Shown here: positions 1 to 8,139 of the stretch, in pieces | Layout of the letters: each line of letters opens with the position of its first letter | How positions within the stretch are numbered: the first letter of the stretch is position 1 | NCBI GenBank assembly: GCA_947478985.1 | Contig: CANJYC010000070.1 | Coordinates: forward strand, 1 to 8,139 | Direction: 5' to 3' | DNA length: 8,139 nucleotides | DNA from: Acidobacteriota bacterium | Lineage (GTDB): Bacteria; Acidobacteriota; Vicinamibacteria; Vicinamibacterales; UBA2999 | Translations under genes and position numbers: made by a program | Notes under the pieces: model-generated | The model's database searches: none | What the model saw: only the letters and a program-made list of their open reading frames with translations | Told to the model about the DNA's origin: nothing

Positions 1-77
1 GGTGGGGGAGCGGGACGATGCATCCTGACGTGCGGATCGGTGACGTGTCCGGCGTCGGACAGAGGGATGGGGCATGA
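1..77 (+). CDS. possible 3' end of an unidentified upstream gene (partial)
   Basis: The left edge may cut a gene that ends just before era. Two readings are possible. The frame beginning at base 3 stays open to a TGA at 75-77 that overlaps the era ATG in an ATGA arrangement typical of coupled genes, giving a tail ending in ...GVGQRDGA. The frame beginning at base 2 ends at a TGA at 26-28 after ...GERDDAS and would leave a 45-base gap. Too few residues are visible to name a family, and it could also be plain intergenic leader. I lean weakly towards the ATGA reading because of its stop position. Confidence 0.25.
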   Translation, partial: WGSGTMHPDVRIGDVSGVGQRDGA

Positions 78-970
78 AGGCCGGGTGCGTGGCACTGCTC
101 GGTCGTCCGAACGCCGGCAAGTCGACGCTGCTCAACCGCATTGTCGGCGAAAAGGTCGCCATCGTCTCGAACAAGCCGCAGACGACACGAACGCGCATCA
201 TCGGCGTGAAGAACTACGACGGCGAGGGACAGGTGGTGTTCGTCGACACCCCTGGCGTCCACAAGCCGATGCACCGCATGAACAGGCGCATGGTCGACGT
301 CGCGCTCGAGTCGATGCGTGAGGTGGAGGTGGTGGCGCTGCTGGTTGACGTGTCGGTGAAGCCCGGGCCCGGTGACCGGTACATGCTCGACGTGGTCAAG
401 GACCTCACGGTGCCGGTCATCCTCGTGCTGAACAAGGTGGATCTCATCGCCAAAAACCGCCTCCTGCCGATCATCGCCCACTATCAGCGGCAGCACGCCT
501 TTGCCGAGTTCGTGCCGATTTCGGCGGCTGACGGCACCAACGTTGACGTGCTCGAGACGCTCTTCCTGAAACATCTGCCGGAGGGGGAGCCGATGTACCC
601 GCTCGACTACCTCACGGACCAGCCCGAGCGCTTCTACGCCGCGGAGATCGTGCGCGAGAAGGTGCTGCAGCTGACCCACGACGAGCTGCCGCACTCCACG
701 GCCGTGGTCGTCGACAAGTTCGAGGAACCTGGCGATGACCGGACGCTCAAGCTCTATTGCACGATTCTGGTCGAGCGCGAATCGCAGAAGCCGATTGTCG
801 TGGGGAAGGGCGGGGCGATGATCAAGCAGATCGGTACCGCGGCCCGGGCCGAGCTCATCGCGCACTTCGGCACGAAGGTCTACCTCGATCTGCACGTCAA
901 GGTGAAGTCCGAGTGGCGCAACGACGACCGTCTGCTCGACGAGCTCGGGCTGCAGAACCGCGAGCGCTGA
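74..970 (+). CDS. era: GTPase Era, ribosome assembly factor
   Basis: Era is a GTPase that binds the 3' end of 16S rRNA and helps mature the 30S subunit, acting in the cytoplasm and near the membrane. The 298-residue length is normal for the family. All GTPase motifs are visible: G1 GRPNAGKS (residues 10-17), the G2 region with PQTTRTR (35-41), G3 DTPG (58-61), G4 NKVD (120-123) and G5 SAA (150-152). The C-terminal KH RNA-binding domain follows, with the family signature VERESQK at 233-239 and the GKGG loop at 244-247. The start is supported by AGAGGG at 61-66, seven bases before the ATG, and by the Walker A loop lying close to the N terminus as in other Era proteins. Nothing is missing or broken. 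Era is often linked with recO; here mgtE lies between them. Confidence 0.97.
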   Translation: MKAGCVALLGRPNAGKSTLLNRIVGEKVAIVSNKPQTTRTRIIGVKNYDGEGQVVFVDTPGVHKPMHRMNRRMVDVALESMREVEVVALLVDVSVKPGPGDRYMLDVVKDLTVPVILVLNKVDLIAKNRLLPIIAHYQRQHAFAEFVPISAADGTNVDVLETLFLKHLPEGEPMYPLDYLTDQPERFYAAEIVREKVLQLTHDELPHSTAVVVDKFEEPGDDRTLKLYCTILVERESQKPIVVGKGGAMIKQIGTAARAELIAHFGTKVYLDLHVKVKSEWRNDDRLLDELGLQNRER

Positions 971-1033
971 GCGCCGGCGCCCGCGCGAGGCCCTGCCGGT
1001 GGCCGTTTTCATGGGCAGAATGCGGAGGATGCG

Positions 1034-1042
1034 TGGTAAATT
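1034..1042 (+). promoter_or_regulatory. putative -10 element before mgtE
   Basis: In the 102-base era-mgtE gap, TG-G-TAAATT resembles an extended -10 box (TG-n-TATAAT; four of six core bases match). It would place a transcript start near 1049, about 24 bases before the mgtE ATG. I find no convincing -35 hexamer at 16-18 bases spacing. A closely similar string, GGTAAAAT followed by AGCCG, occurs before recO. This is inference from a short motif only. Confidence 0.25.
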
Positions 1043-1072
1043 GAGCCGTTTGTGGGGTGACAGATATCCACC

Positions 1073-2446
1073 ATGGCGGCTCCGCGCAGAATCGAACTCG
1101 TTCTCGACTCAGTCAAGCGACTGCTGCGCATTGGTGCGACTGCCAACCTGCTGAACCTGCTGCAGAAGCAGCACCCGGCTGACCTCGCGCAGGTCTTCAG
1201 CGATCTCGTTGATAAGGACCGCGAGGCCACCTTCAGTCTTCTGGCCGATCGCAACGGGCGTCTGGCCATGGAGGCGGTGTCCGAACTCGGGCCCGAGGCC
1301 GGCGCAGCCCTGCTGGCCACCCGCCCGGCTGAAGAGATCGCCAAGCTCGCCCAGGAAATCCCCTCCGACGACGCCGCCGCGCTGATCGATCACCTCCCGG
1401 AAGACCTCTCCGCGGCGGTTCTCGACCTGATGCGCCCGAAGGAGTCCGGCGTCGTCGAGAACCTGCTCGAATACGACGAACAGACGGCCGGACGCATCAT
1501 GAACCCGCATGTCTTCGCGCTGAGCGAGGACATGACGGTCGGCGAGGCGATCACCGAACTGCAGAGCAATCGCGACGTCGAGATGGTGTTCTACCTCTAC
1601 GTCGTCGACGAACGGAACCACCTGGTCGGCGTCGTCTCGCTGCGGCGGCTGCTGCTGGTCTCGCCCGAGACGCCGCTCAAGCGGATCATGACCGCCGATC
1701 TGACGAGCGCTCGCGCGGACATGGACCAGGAAGAGGTGGCGCGCATCGTCGCCTCGTACAACCTGCTCGCCATCCCTGTCGTCGATGAGGAGAACAAGCT
1801 CGTCGGGGTCATCACGGTCGACGACGTGATCGACGTCATCAAGGACGAGGCCACCGAGGACATCTACCGCCTGGCCGGCGTCTCGGGCGACGAGCGCGCG
1901 TTCACTCCGGCCGGGGAGTCGTTGCGCAAGCGGCTGCCGTGGCTCGGCGTCAACCTGGCGACGGCGTTCATGGCCGCGTCGGTCGTGGCACTGTTCGAGG
2001 GCACCATCAGTCAGATCACGGCGCTGGCCGTGTTCATGCCCATCGTGGCCGGGATGGGGGGCAACGCCGCCACCCAGACGCTGACGGTCATCGTCCGCGG
2101 CATCGCGCTCGGGGAGCTGAGCTGGGGCAATTCGCGCAAGGCGCTCATCAAGGAGGCCATGGTCGGCATCGGCAACGGCGTTGTCCTCGGACTGGTCGCG
2201 GCCGTGGTCGCCTACGCCACGCGAGGTGACGCCGTGCTGGGCCTCATTCTGGGCGCCGCGATGATCATCAACATGTTCGTGGCCGCGACGGCCGGCACGC
2301 TGGTGCCGCTCGGCCTGCGGGCGGCCAACATTGACCCGGCGCTCGCCTCGTCGGTGTTCATTACCACGCTCACCGATGTCTTCGGGTTCTTTTCGTTCCT
2401 GGGGCTAGCGACCGTGTTCATGAAGTATCTCGTCCGGGCGGGGTAA
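1073..2446 (+). CDS. mgtE: MgtE-family magnesium channel/transporter
   Basis: MgtE forms a homodimeric inner-membrane Mg2+ channel whose cytosolic part senses intracellular Mg2+ and closes the pore when it is plentiful. The 457 residues are close to the Thermus enzyme (about 450). Domains in order: helical N domain (about 1-130, with the HPADLAQVF motif), CBS 1 (from IMNPHV at 142) and CBS 2 (from IMTADL at 205). The connecting helix leads into five predicted membrane segments starting near 289. Family pore signatures are present: MPIVAGMGGNAATQ at 322-335 and TTLTDVFGFF near the C terminus, where Asp435 corresponds to the Mg2+-binding pore aspartate of known MgtE. The ATG has GGGGTGA at 1054-1060, a rather distant 12 bases upstream. 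I see no magnesium riboswitch; the gap is too short for an M-box. The gene sits between era and recO and is probably co-transcribed with recO. Confidence 0.95.
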   Translation: MAAPRRIELVLDSVKRLLRIGATANLLNLLQKQHPADLAQVFSDLVDKDREATFSLLADRNGRLAMEAVSELGPEAGAALLATRPAEEIAKLAQEIPSDDAAALIDHLPEDLSAAVLDLMRPKESGVVENLLEYDEQTAGRIMNPHVFALSEDMTVGEAITELQSNRDVEMVFYLYVVDERNHLVGVVSLRRLLLVSPETPLKRIMTADLTSARADMDQEEVARIVASYNLLAIPVVDEENKLVGVITVDDVIDVIKDEATEDIYRLAGVSGDERAFTPAGESLRKRLPWLGVNLATAFMAASVVALFEGTISQITALAVFMPIVAGMGGNAATQTLTVIVRGIALGELSWGNSRKALIKEAMVGIGNGVVLGLVAAVVAYATRGDAVLGLILGAAMIINMFVAATAGTLVPLGLRAANIDPALASSVFITTLTDVFGFFSFLGLATVFMKYLVRAG

Positions 2447-2449
2447 AAT
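2444..2449 (+). promoter_or_regulatory. putative -10 element overlapping the mgtE stop, before recO
   Basis: TAAAAT matches five of six bases of the -10 consensus and overlaps the mgtE TAA stop. A transcript from it would start near 2456-2457, only four or five bases before the recO GTG, giving an almost leaderless message. That would fit the lack of a Shine-Dalgarno sequence. No -35 hexamer is recognisable at the right distance (the best window, around 2421-2426, matches poorly), so this remains weak. Confidence 0.25.
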
Positions 2450-2460
2450 AGCCGGGTTCC

Positions 2461-3144
2461 GTGCCCCTGTACACAGCCGATGCCCTGGTTCTACGCACCT
2501 ACAAGCTGGGTGAGGCGGATCGCATCGTGGTGTTTCTGACACGGGATCGGGGCAAGAAACGCGGTGTGGCCAAGGGCGCGCGACGGGCCCGGTCGAAATT
2601 CCTGGGTGCGCTCGAGCCGCTGACCGAGGTCCGCGTGGCGTACTTCGAGAAGGAGCAGCGCGAGCTGGTCGGCTTGAACTACGCGGAGACGGTGCGGTCG
2701 CCGATGGCCATGGTGGGCACGTCGGCGGCCGGTCCCTGTGAACAGCCAGGGGGCGACGCGCTCGGCTACGTCGGTTACTTCGCGGAGCTGCTCGACGAGT
2801 GGGCGCAGGACGCGGATGCCGACGATCGGCTGTATCGGCTGGGGGCATCGGTGCTCGACGCGATGGCCGCGCAGACGCCGGTGGAGCCGCTGGCGCGCTA
2901 CTTTGAGTACTGGCTGCTCCGTCTGCAGGGGGTGTACCCGGAAGCGCGGGGCACCCTGTCGGACGGCGCGCTCGCGTTTCTCGCCGCCTCGCGTACGGTG
3001 GCGCCGCAGCACATGGGCACTGTCCCGGCCGGTGTGCGCGTCCTGAGGGAGTTGGAGAACGCGCATCGGGCGCTGATAACCATGCATCTGGAGAAAACGT
3101 TGAAGTCCGACCGGGTCATTCGTGACCTGCGCCGCCACGGCTAA
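2461..3144 (+). CDS. recO: DNA repair protein RecO (variant without zinc cluster)
   Basis: RecO works with RecR, and with RecF in many bacteria, to load RecA onto SSB-coated single-stranded DNA during gap repair, and it can anneal DNA strands. The N-terminal OB fold is clear: LYTADALVLRTYKLGEADRIV, then the strongly basic VAKGARRARSKFLGALEPL segment typical of RecO. A helical domain follows, including FAELLDEW and FEYWLLRLQGVYP (148-160), and it ends in the usual SDRVIRDLR-like tail. At 227 residues it is slightly short. Many RecO proteins carry four zinc-binding cysteines right after the G-x-x-P of the helical domain; here that stretch is missing and the whole protein has one cysteine (Cys93, in a small loop insertion at about 82-98). 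The GTG start is chosen because the reading begins exactly where homologues begin, although no Shine-Dalgarno is visible. It starts 14 bases after mgtE. Confidence 0.9.
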   Translation: MPLYTADALVLRTYKLGEADRIVVFLTRDRGKKRGVAKGARRARSKFLGALEPLTEVRVAYFEKEQRELVGLNYAETVRSPMAMVGTSAAGPCEQPGGDALGYVGYFAELLDEWAQDADADDRLYRLGASVLDAMAAQTPVEPLARYFEYWLLRLQGVYPEARGTLSDGALAFLAASRTVAPQHMGTVPAGVRVLRELENAHRALITMHLEKTLKSDRVIRDLRRHG

Positions 3145-3157
3145 CGACACATACTGC

Positions 3158-4045
<888 letters not shown>

Positions 4046-6241
4046 ATGGATCGCGAACTGCTCATCGAAATCGGGTGCGAGGAGATTCCGGCCAGCTGGC
4101 TGCCGGGGCTGACCGCACAGATCGCCCGCCATCTTGACGCGCGGCTGAAGGATGCCAGGCTGACGCCGGCCTCGGCCGCCGACGGATTCAGCACGCCTCG
4201 TCGCCTTGCGGTGCGCGTGGCCAAGCTGGCGGAACGGCAGACCGACTTTGAGGAACTGGTGACCGGGCCTCCCGTGTCGGCGGCCTTCAAGCCCGACGGC
4301 ACACCGACCCCGGCCGCGAGCGGATTCGCCAGGAAGTACGGCGTCGAGGTCGAGGGCCTCGAACGGACCGACACTCCGAAGGGGACGTATCTCGCGTACC
4401 GCGTGCGGCAGCGCGGCAAGACGACCGTCGATGTGCTCGCGGACGTCATGGGCGGCCTGCTCAGGGACCTCACATTCCCCAAGCAGATGCGCTGGGATGC
4501 GTATCTCGAGGACGGCAAGGGGGATCTGGTCTTCGCTCGTCCCATTCGCTGGCTGGTGCTGATGTATGGCGGCCGCGTCGTGCCATTTGTCATCCGCCGC
4601 ACGGAGCTGGCACAGGGGCCGAACGTGCAGGACGTCCGTTCCGGTTCCAATACCTACGGGCACCGCTTTCTGACGACGAGCGGCCGGGCTGGGCGTGCGA
4701 TCAAGATCAAGACGTTCGAGGACTACCAGAGTCGACTGCTCGAGAACTTCGTCATCCTCGACCGTGCCGAGCGCGAGAGCAAGATCAGGCGCGAACTGGA
4801 GGCCCACGCGCGCAAGCTCGGGGGGCGCGTCAGTGGCATGGTGGCCGGCCAGTCGGCGCTGCTCCAGGAAGTGCCGGACCTCGTCGAGTACCCGTCAGTC
4901 ATCGCGGGCCACATCCCGGTCGAGTTCCTTCAGCTCCCGGAAGAAGTGCTGACGACGACGATGATTCACCATCAGCACTACTTCCCGGTGGTGGACGATG
5001 ACGGGAAGCTGAAGACCGCGTTTCTCGCCGTCACCAATATGGAGTCGGAGAAGCCGGAGATCATCGCGCGCAACTCCGAGCGTGTGCTGACCGCCCGGCT
5101 GCGCGACGCGCGCTTCTTCTGGGACGAGGACCGCAAGGCCACGCTCGAATCGCGCATCGATCGGCTCGGCACGATCCTCTTCCACAAGAAGCTCGGCACG
5201 ATGCGTGAGAAGGCCGATCGCATCGCGGCCCTCGCCTCCTGGATCGCATCGGTCCCGCTCGAGCGGCCCGACCTTGCGGCGCAGGCGGAGCGCGCGGGCC
5301 GGTTGTGCAAGGCAGACCTTGCCACCGACATGGTGCGCGAGCTGACCGAGCTCCAGGGCACGATGGGCGGGATCTACGCCCGCGAGGAAGGACAGCCGGA
5401 GGACGTCTGGAAGGCCATCTACTTCCACTACCTGCCCGTCGGCGTCGAAGCCGAGGCGGCACCGTCGAGGGAGCAGCTTGGAGCGGCGGCGATCACGTGG
5501 GCGGCGGTCTCGCTGGCGGACAAGCTCGACTCAGTGGTGGGCATGTTCACGGCGGGAGAGCGTCCGACCGGGTCGCGCGATCCGCTCGGTCTGCGCCGAC
5601 AGGCGCAGGGCGTGGTGAAGATTCTGGCTGACCTCCCGGAATTGACCGGCATCGATGCGAGATTGCCGCTCGGGCCGCTGCTTGCCCGTGCGGCTGAGCC
5701 GTTTGGCGGCTACGGTGAGGCGTCGGCACCGCTGCTCACGTTCATGGCCGACCGGCTGGCCTACCTGCTCGAGCAGCGCGGGTTCGACGTGCGCAGCGTG
5801 CGCGCGGTGCTGCACGCCGGCATTGAGCAGGCCAGCCCGCTCGATGCGCGGCGGAAGCTCGAGGCATTGGCTCGGATGAGCGGTTCGCGGGCGCTGCTCG
5901 GCGTCGCGACGCTCCTGAAGCGTGTGAAGAACATCGCCAAAGGCGTGGTCGCGCCCGCGGCACTCGATGTGCAGACACTGACAGACGCGGCCGAGCAGGC
6001 GCTCGCAGCGGATATCGCCTTGCAGGCACCGATCATCCGTGCGGCGGCGGCACGCGGTGATTTCCGCGAGGCATTTGCCGCCATTGCGGCACTGGAACCG
6101 GCCGTGACCACGTTCTTCGACGATGTCCTGGTGATGGCAGAGGACGAGCGACTCCGTTTGGCGCGGCTGGGTCTGGTGGCGACGCTGCGGGATTTAATCA
6201 TGGGCATCGCGGATATTTCGGAAATCGTGACGCAGGGCTAA
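4046..6241 (+). CDS. glyS: glycine--tRNA ligase beta subunit
   Basis: GlyS is the tRNA-recognition subunit that pairs with GlyQ. At 731 residues it is somewhat longer than E. coli GlyS (689) but within the usual range. The N terminus has the family opening LLIEIGCEEIPASWL, followed by FSTPRRLAV, FPKQMRW, RPIRWLV and TYGHRFL. The centre has TTTMIHHQHYFPV (around 303-315) and RLRDARFFWDED (351-362), then the helical region with KADLATDMV, ELQGTMGG and DPLGLRRQAQG. The C-terminal DALR-type anticodon-binding region has KRVKNI (625-630) and FFDDVLVMAED (690-700), and the protein ends like homologues at ADISEIV. No frameshift or missing block is seen. The ATG abuts the glyQ TAG, and GAGGGG just upstream (about 4034-4039) is a suitable ribosome binding site, so the two subunits should be co-translated. 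Confidence 0.97.
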   Translation: MDRELLIEIGCEEIPASWLPGLTAQIARHLDARLKDARLTPASAADGFSTPRRLAVRVAKLAERQTDFEELVTGPPVSAAFKPDGTPTPAASGFARKYGVEVEGLERTDTPKGTYLAYRVRQRGKTTVDVLADVMGGLLRDLTFPKQMRWDAYLEDGKGDLVFARPIRWLVLMYGGRVVPFVIRRTELAQGPNVQDVRSGSNTYGHRFLTTSGRAGRAIKIKTFEDYQSRLLENFVILDRAERESKIRRELEAHARKLGGRVSGMVAGQSALLQEVPDLVEYPSVIAGHIPVEFLQLPEEVLTTTMIHHQHYFPVVDDDGKLKTAFLAVTNMESEKPEIIARNSERVLTARLRDARFFWDEDRKATLESRIDRLGTILFHKKLGTMREKADRIAALASWIASVPLERPDLAAQAERAGRLCKADLATDMVRELTELQGTMGGIYAREEGQPEDVWKAIYFHYLPVGVEAEAAPSREQLGAAAITWAAVSLADKLDSVVGMFTAGERPTGSRDPLGLRRQAQGVVKILADLPELTGIDARLPLGPLLARAAEPFGGYGEASAPLLTFMADRLAYLLEQRGFDVRSVRAVLHAGIEQASPLDARRKLEALARMSGSRALLGVATLLKRVKNIAKGVVAPAALDVQTLTDAAEQALAADIALQAPIIRAAAARGDFREAFAAIAALEPAVTTFFDDVLVMAEDERLRLARLGLVATLRDLIMGIADISEIVTQG

Positions 6242-6242
6242 C

Positions 6243-6249
6243 AGAGGAG
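6243..6249 (+). promoter_or_regulatory. Shine-Dalgarno of ppdK (fixes the long start)
   Basis: AGAGGAG lies in the 19-base glyS-ppdK gap, 11 bases before the ATG at 6261. It is the best Shine-Dalgarno in the window. It supports the start that includes the basic N-terminal tail of PPDK over the in-frame GTG codons at 6291 and 6300. Confidence 0.7.
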
Positions 6250-6260
6250 TATTGAGAGCG

Positions 6261-8139
6261 ATGGCGCAGAAGAAGGCAGGACGGAAGCCGGTGTCGGCCG
6301 TGAAAAAGAAGCCCGCCGCGAAGAGCGCGAAGGCGCGCGGCGGCACACACGTCTTCTTCTTCGGCAACGGGAAGGCCGACGGCAACCGCAGCATGAAGGA
6401 CGCACTCGGTGGCAAGGGCGCAGGCCTCGCCGAGATGACCAATGCCGGGCTGCCGGTCCCGCCGGGATTCACCATCTCCACCGACGTCTGCACTATCTTT
6501 TACAAGGAGAAGGGGAAGATTCCCGCCTCCATCGACGCCGCGATTGCCGAGAATCTCAGGAAGCTTGAGAAGGCCGCAGGCGCCACGCTCGGCTCCGCCG
6601 AGAACCCGCTGCTCGTTTCCGTCCGCTCAGGCGCCAAGTTCTCGATGCCCGGGATGATGGACACCATCCTCAATCTCGGCCTCAATGACGCCGCCGTCGA
6701 GGGGCTGAAGCGGCGCACGTCGAACGGCCGCTTTGCCTACGACAGCTATCGCCGCTTCATCCAGATGTTCGGCAGCGTCGTCCTCGAGATGGGCAAGGAG
6801 ACCTTCGAACACGAGTTCGAGGCCGTCAAGAAGGCCAAGGGCGCGACGATCGATACGGACCTCGACGAGATGGCGCTGCGCGAGGTGGTCGACCGGTACA
6901 AAGTGCTGGTGCGCGCGAAGTCGGGCAAGCCCTTTCCGCAGGACCCGGCTGTACAGCTCACGATGGCGCGCAACGCGGTGTTCCGATCCTGGATGAATCC
7001 GCGGGCGCAGGAGTATCGCCGCATCTACGACATCCCGGATCACATCGGCACCGCCGTGAACGTCCAGATGATGGTGTTCGGCAACATGGGTGATCGCTGC
7101 GCGACCGGCGTGGGCTTCACCCGCAATCCCGCCACAGGCGCCAAGGAGTTCTACGGTGAATTCCTCGTCAACGCCCAGGGTGAGGACGTGGTGTCCGGTG
7201 TCCGTACGCCGCAGCCGATCGTCGCGCTCGAGAAGGTGCTCCCCGGGGCCTACAAGCAGCTCCGGACGATCACCTCACGGCTCGAGAAGACCTACAAGGA
7301 CGTCCAGGACTTCGAGTTCACGATTCAGGACGAGCGGCTGTTCATGCTCCAGACGCGCAACGGCAAGCGCACGGGCCATGCCGCCGTGGTCATCGCCACC
7401 GACTTCGTCACCGAGAAGCTGATCACGCCGAAGGAAGCCGTGCTGCAGATCGACCCCGAGTCGCTGTCGCAGCTGCTTTCGCCTGGATTCGATCAGAAGG
7501 AATGGGATGCGCTGCCGCTGGCCACCAAGGGGCTGCCGGCCTCGCCAGGAGCCGCCAGTGGCCATGCGGTGTTCACCGCGGACGAGGCCGTCAAGTGGTC
7601 CGATAAGGGAAAGCCCGTCATCCTGGTCCGCCGTGAGACGGTGCCGGACGACATCCACGGGATGTTCGTGGCGCAGGGGATTCTCACCGCGACCGGCGGC
7701 ATGACCTCACACGCGGCCGTCGTCGGGCGCCAGATGGGGAAGCCGTCGATTGTCGGCGCGGGCGACCTGAACATCAGCGAAGCGCACAAGCAGTTCACCG
7801 TCGGCGGCACGACCGTCAAGGAAGGCGACTACGTCTCCTTCAACGGTCTGACCGGCGAGGTGAAGCTGGCCAAGGTGGCGTCCAAGCCGAGCGAGATCCT
7901 CCAGGTGCTCGAAGGGCACATGAAGCCGGAGAAGTCGGACATCTACCAGCGCTTCAACCGGGTGCTGACCTGGGCCGATAAGTACCGCACGCTCGGCGTC
8001 CGCGCGAACGCGGACCAGCCAGATCAGGCGGTGCTCGCCCGCGCGTTCGGCGCCGAAGGCATCGGCCTCTGCCGGACCGAGCACATGTTCTTCGGTGAGG
8101 GGCGCATTCCAATTGTCCAGCGGATGATCCTCGCCACCA
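6261..8139 (+). CDS. ppdK: pyruvate, phosphate dikinase (5' part, cut by window edge)
   Basis: PPDK interconverts pyruvate + ATP + phosphate and PEP + AMP + pyrophosphate through a phosphohistidine; it is cytosolic and Mg2+-dependent. The window holds 626 residues of an expected roughly 900, with no stop. After a basic Lys/Ala tail (1-28) comes the nucleotide-binding part: GGKGAGLAEM with Lys52, VSVRSGAKFSMPGMMDT with Arg122, TGVGFTRNPATGAKEFYGE, and FEFTIQDERLFMLQTRNGKRTG with Glu352 and Gln364. The swivelling domain follows, with GGMTSHAAVVGR and catalytic His484; neighbouring Thr482 is the site equivalent to the one regulated by phosphorylation in some organisms. The PEP/pyruvate barrel begins with VRANAD and CRTEHMF (Arg605) before the edge. 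Recalled Clostridium symbiosum numbering (Glu323, Gln335, His455) fits with a constant offset of 29. The motif set separates it from PEP synthase. It starts 19 bases after glyS, so it is probably in the same operon. Confidence 0.96.
   Translation, partial: MAQKKAGRKPVSAVKKKPAAKSAKARGGTHVFFFGNGKADGNRSMKDALGGKGAGLAEMTNAGLPVPPGFTISTDVCTIFYKEKGKIPASIDAAIAENLRKLEKAAGATLGSAENPLLVSVRSGAKFSMPGMMDTILNLGLNDAAVEGLKRRTSNGRFAYDSYRRFIQMFGSVVLEMGKETFEHEFEAVKKAKGATIDTDLDEMALREVVDRYKVLVRAKSGKPFPQDPAVQLTMARNAVFRSWMNPRAQEYRRIYDIPDHIGTAVNVQMMVFGNMGDRCATGVGFTRNPATGAKEFYGEFLVNAQGEDVVSGVRTPQPIVALEKVLPGAYKQLRTITSRLEKTYKDVQDFEFTIQDERLFMLQTRNGKRTGHAAVVIATDFVTEKLITPKEAVLQIDPESLSQLLSPGFDQKEWDALPLATKGLPASPGAASGHAVFTADEAVKWSDKGKPVILVRRETVPDDIHGMFVAQGILTATGGMTSHAAVVGRQMGKPSIVGAGDLNISEAHKQFTVGGTTVKEGDYVSFNGLTGEVKLAKVASKPSEILQVLEGHMKPEKSDIYQRFNRVLTWADKYRTLGVRANADQPDQAVLARAFGAEGIGLCRTEHMFFGEGRIPIVQRMILAT

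Noticed and set aside
971..1010. Possible terminator after era: palindrome GCGCCGGCGC, then GGCC...GGCC followed by GTTTTC
   Set aside because: The first palindrome has no loop or T-run. The second stem is only four base pairs with a four-T run, too weak to call.
971..1072. Magnesium riboswitch before mgtE
   Set aside because: The gap is 102 bases, shorter than an M-box, and I see no matching stem-loop series.
2491..3150. 219-codon minus-strand frame opposite recO
   Set aside because: It mirrors recO and is rich in Arg/His/Leu as expected for a shadow of GC-rich codons, with no independent evidence.
3145..3157. T-box or other tRNA-sensing leader before glyQ
   Set aside because: There are at most 13 noncoding bases, so no leader structure can fit.
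6193..6198. TTTAAT inside the end of glyS as an internal promoter for ppdK
   Set aside because: It matches a -10 box well, but the only -35-like string (TTGGCG at 6158) is about 29 bases away, too far.

Overview
This GC-rich window carries six consecutive protein genes, all on the + strand. They are era, mgtE, recO, glyQ, glyS and the first roughly two thirds of ppdK (pyruvate, phosphate dikinase), which runs off the right edge. The first 77 bases may also hold the last codons of an upstream gene. I see no tRNA, rRNA, insertion sequence, CRISPR array or phage gene, and no stretch over 300 bases without a gene. Strong third-position G/C preference, alpha/beta-type glycyl-tRNA synthetase and PPDK directly after glyS point to a bacterial chromosome. 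My guess is an Acidobacteria- or deltaproteobacteria-like lineage, which is an inference from gene order and protein flavour only.

Layout: era (ribosome assembly GTPase) is followed by a 102-base gap, the only sizeable one. Then come mgtE (Mg2+ channel), recO (recombinational repair; 14 bases later, GTG start), glyQ (GTG start; 13 bases after recO, or overlapping it by 23 bases if the earlier start is used), glyS (abutting glyQ with no gap) and ppdK (19 bases later, good Shine-Dalgarno). The tight spacing suggests that mgtE to ppdK form one transcription unit, possibly including era. A short AT-rich motif of the same form occurs just before mgtE and just before recO and may mark promoter -10 boxes.

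Functionally this is core housekeeping. GlyQ and GlyS are the two subunits of one alpha2-beta2 enzyme. Era and RecO are often neighbours in bacteria, and here mgtE lies between them. PPDK interconverts pyruvate and PEP and needs Mg2+; its link to glyS is positional rather than an obvious shared pathway.

I did not find a new biological system. The points worth a second look are modest: a strongly basic Lys/Ala tail in front of PPDK, an expanded linker inside PPDK, a RecO with a single cysteine and so no zinc cluster, and two GTG starts with no visible Shine-Dalgarno.
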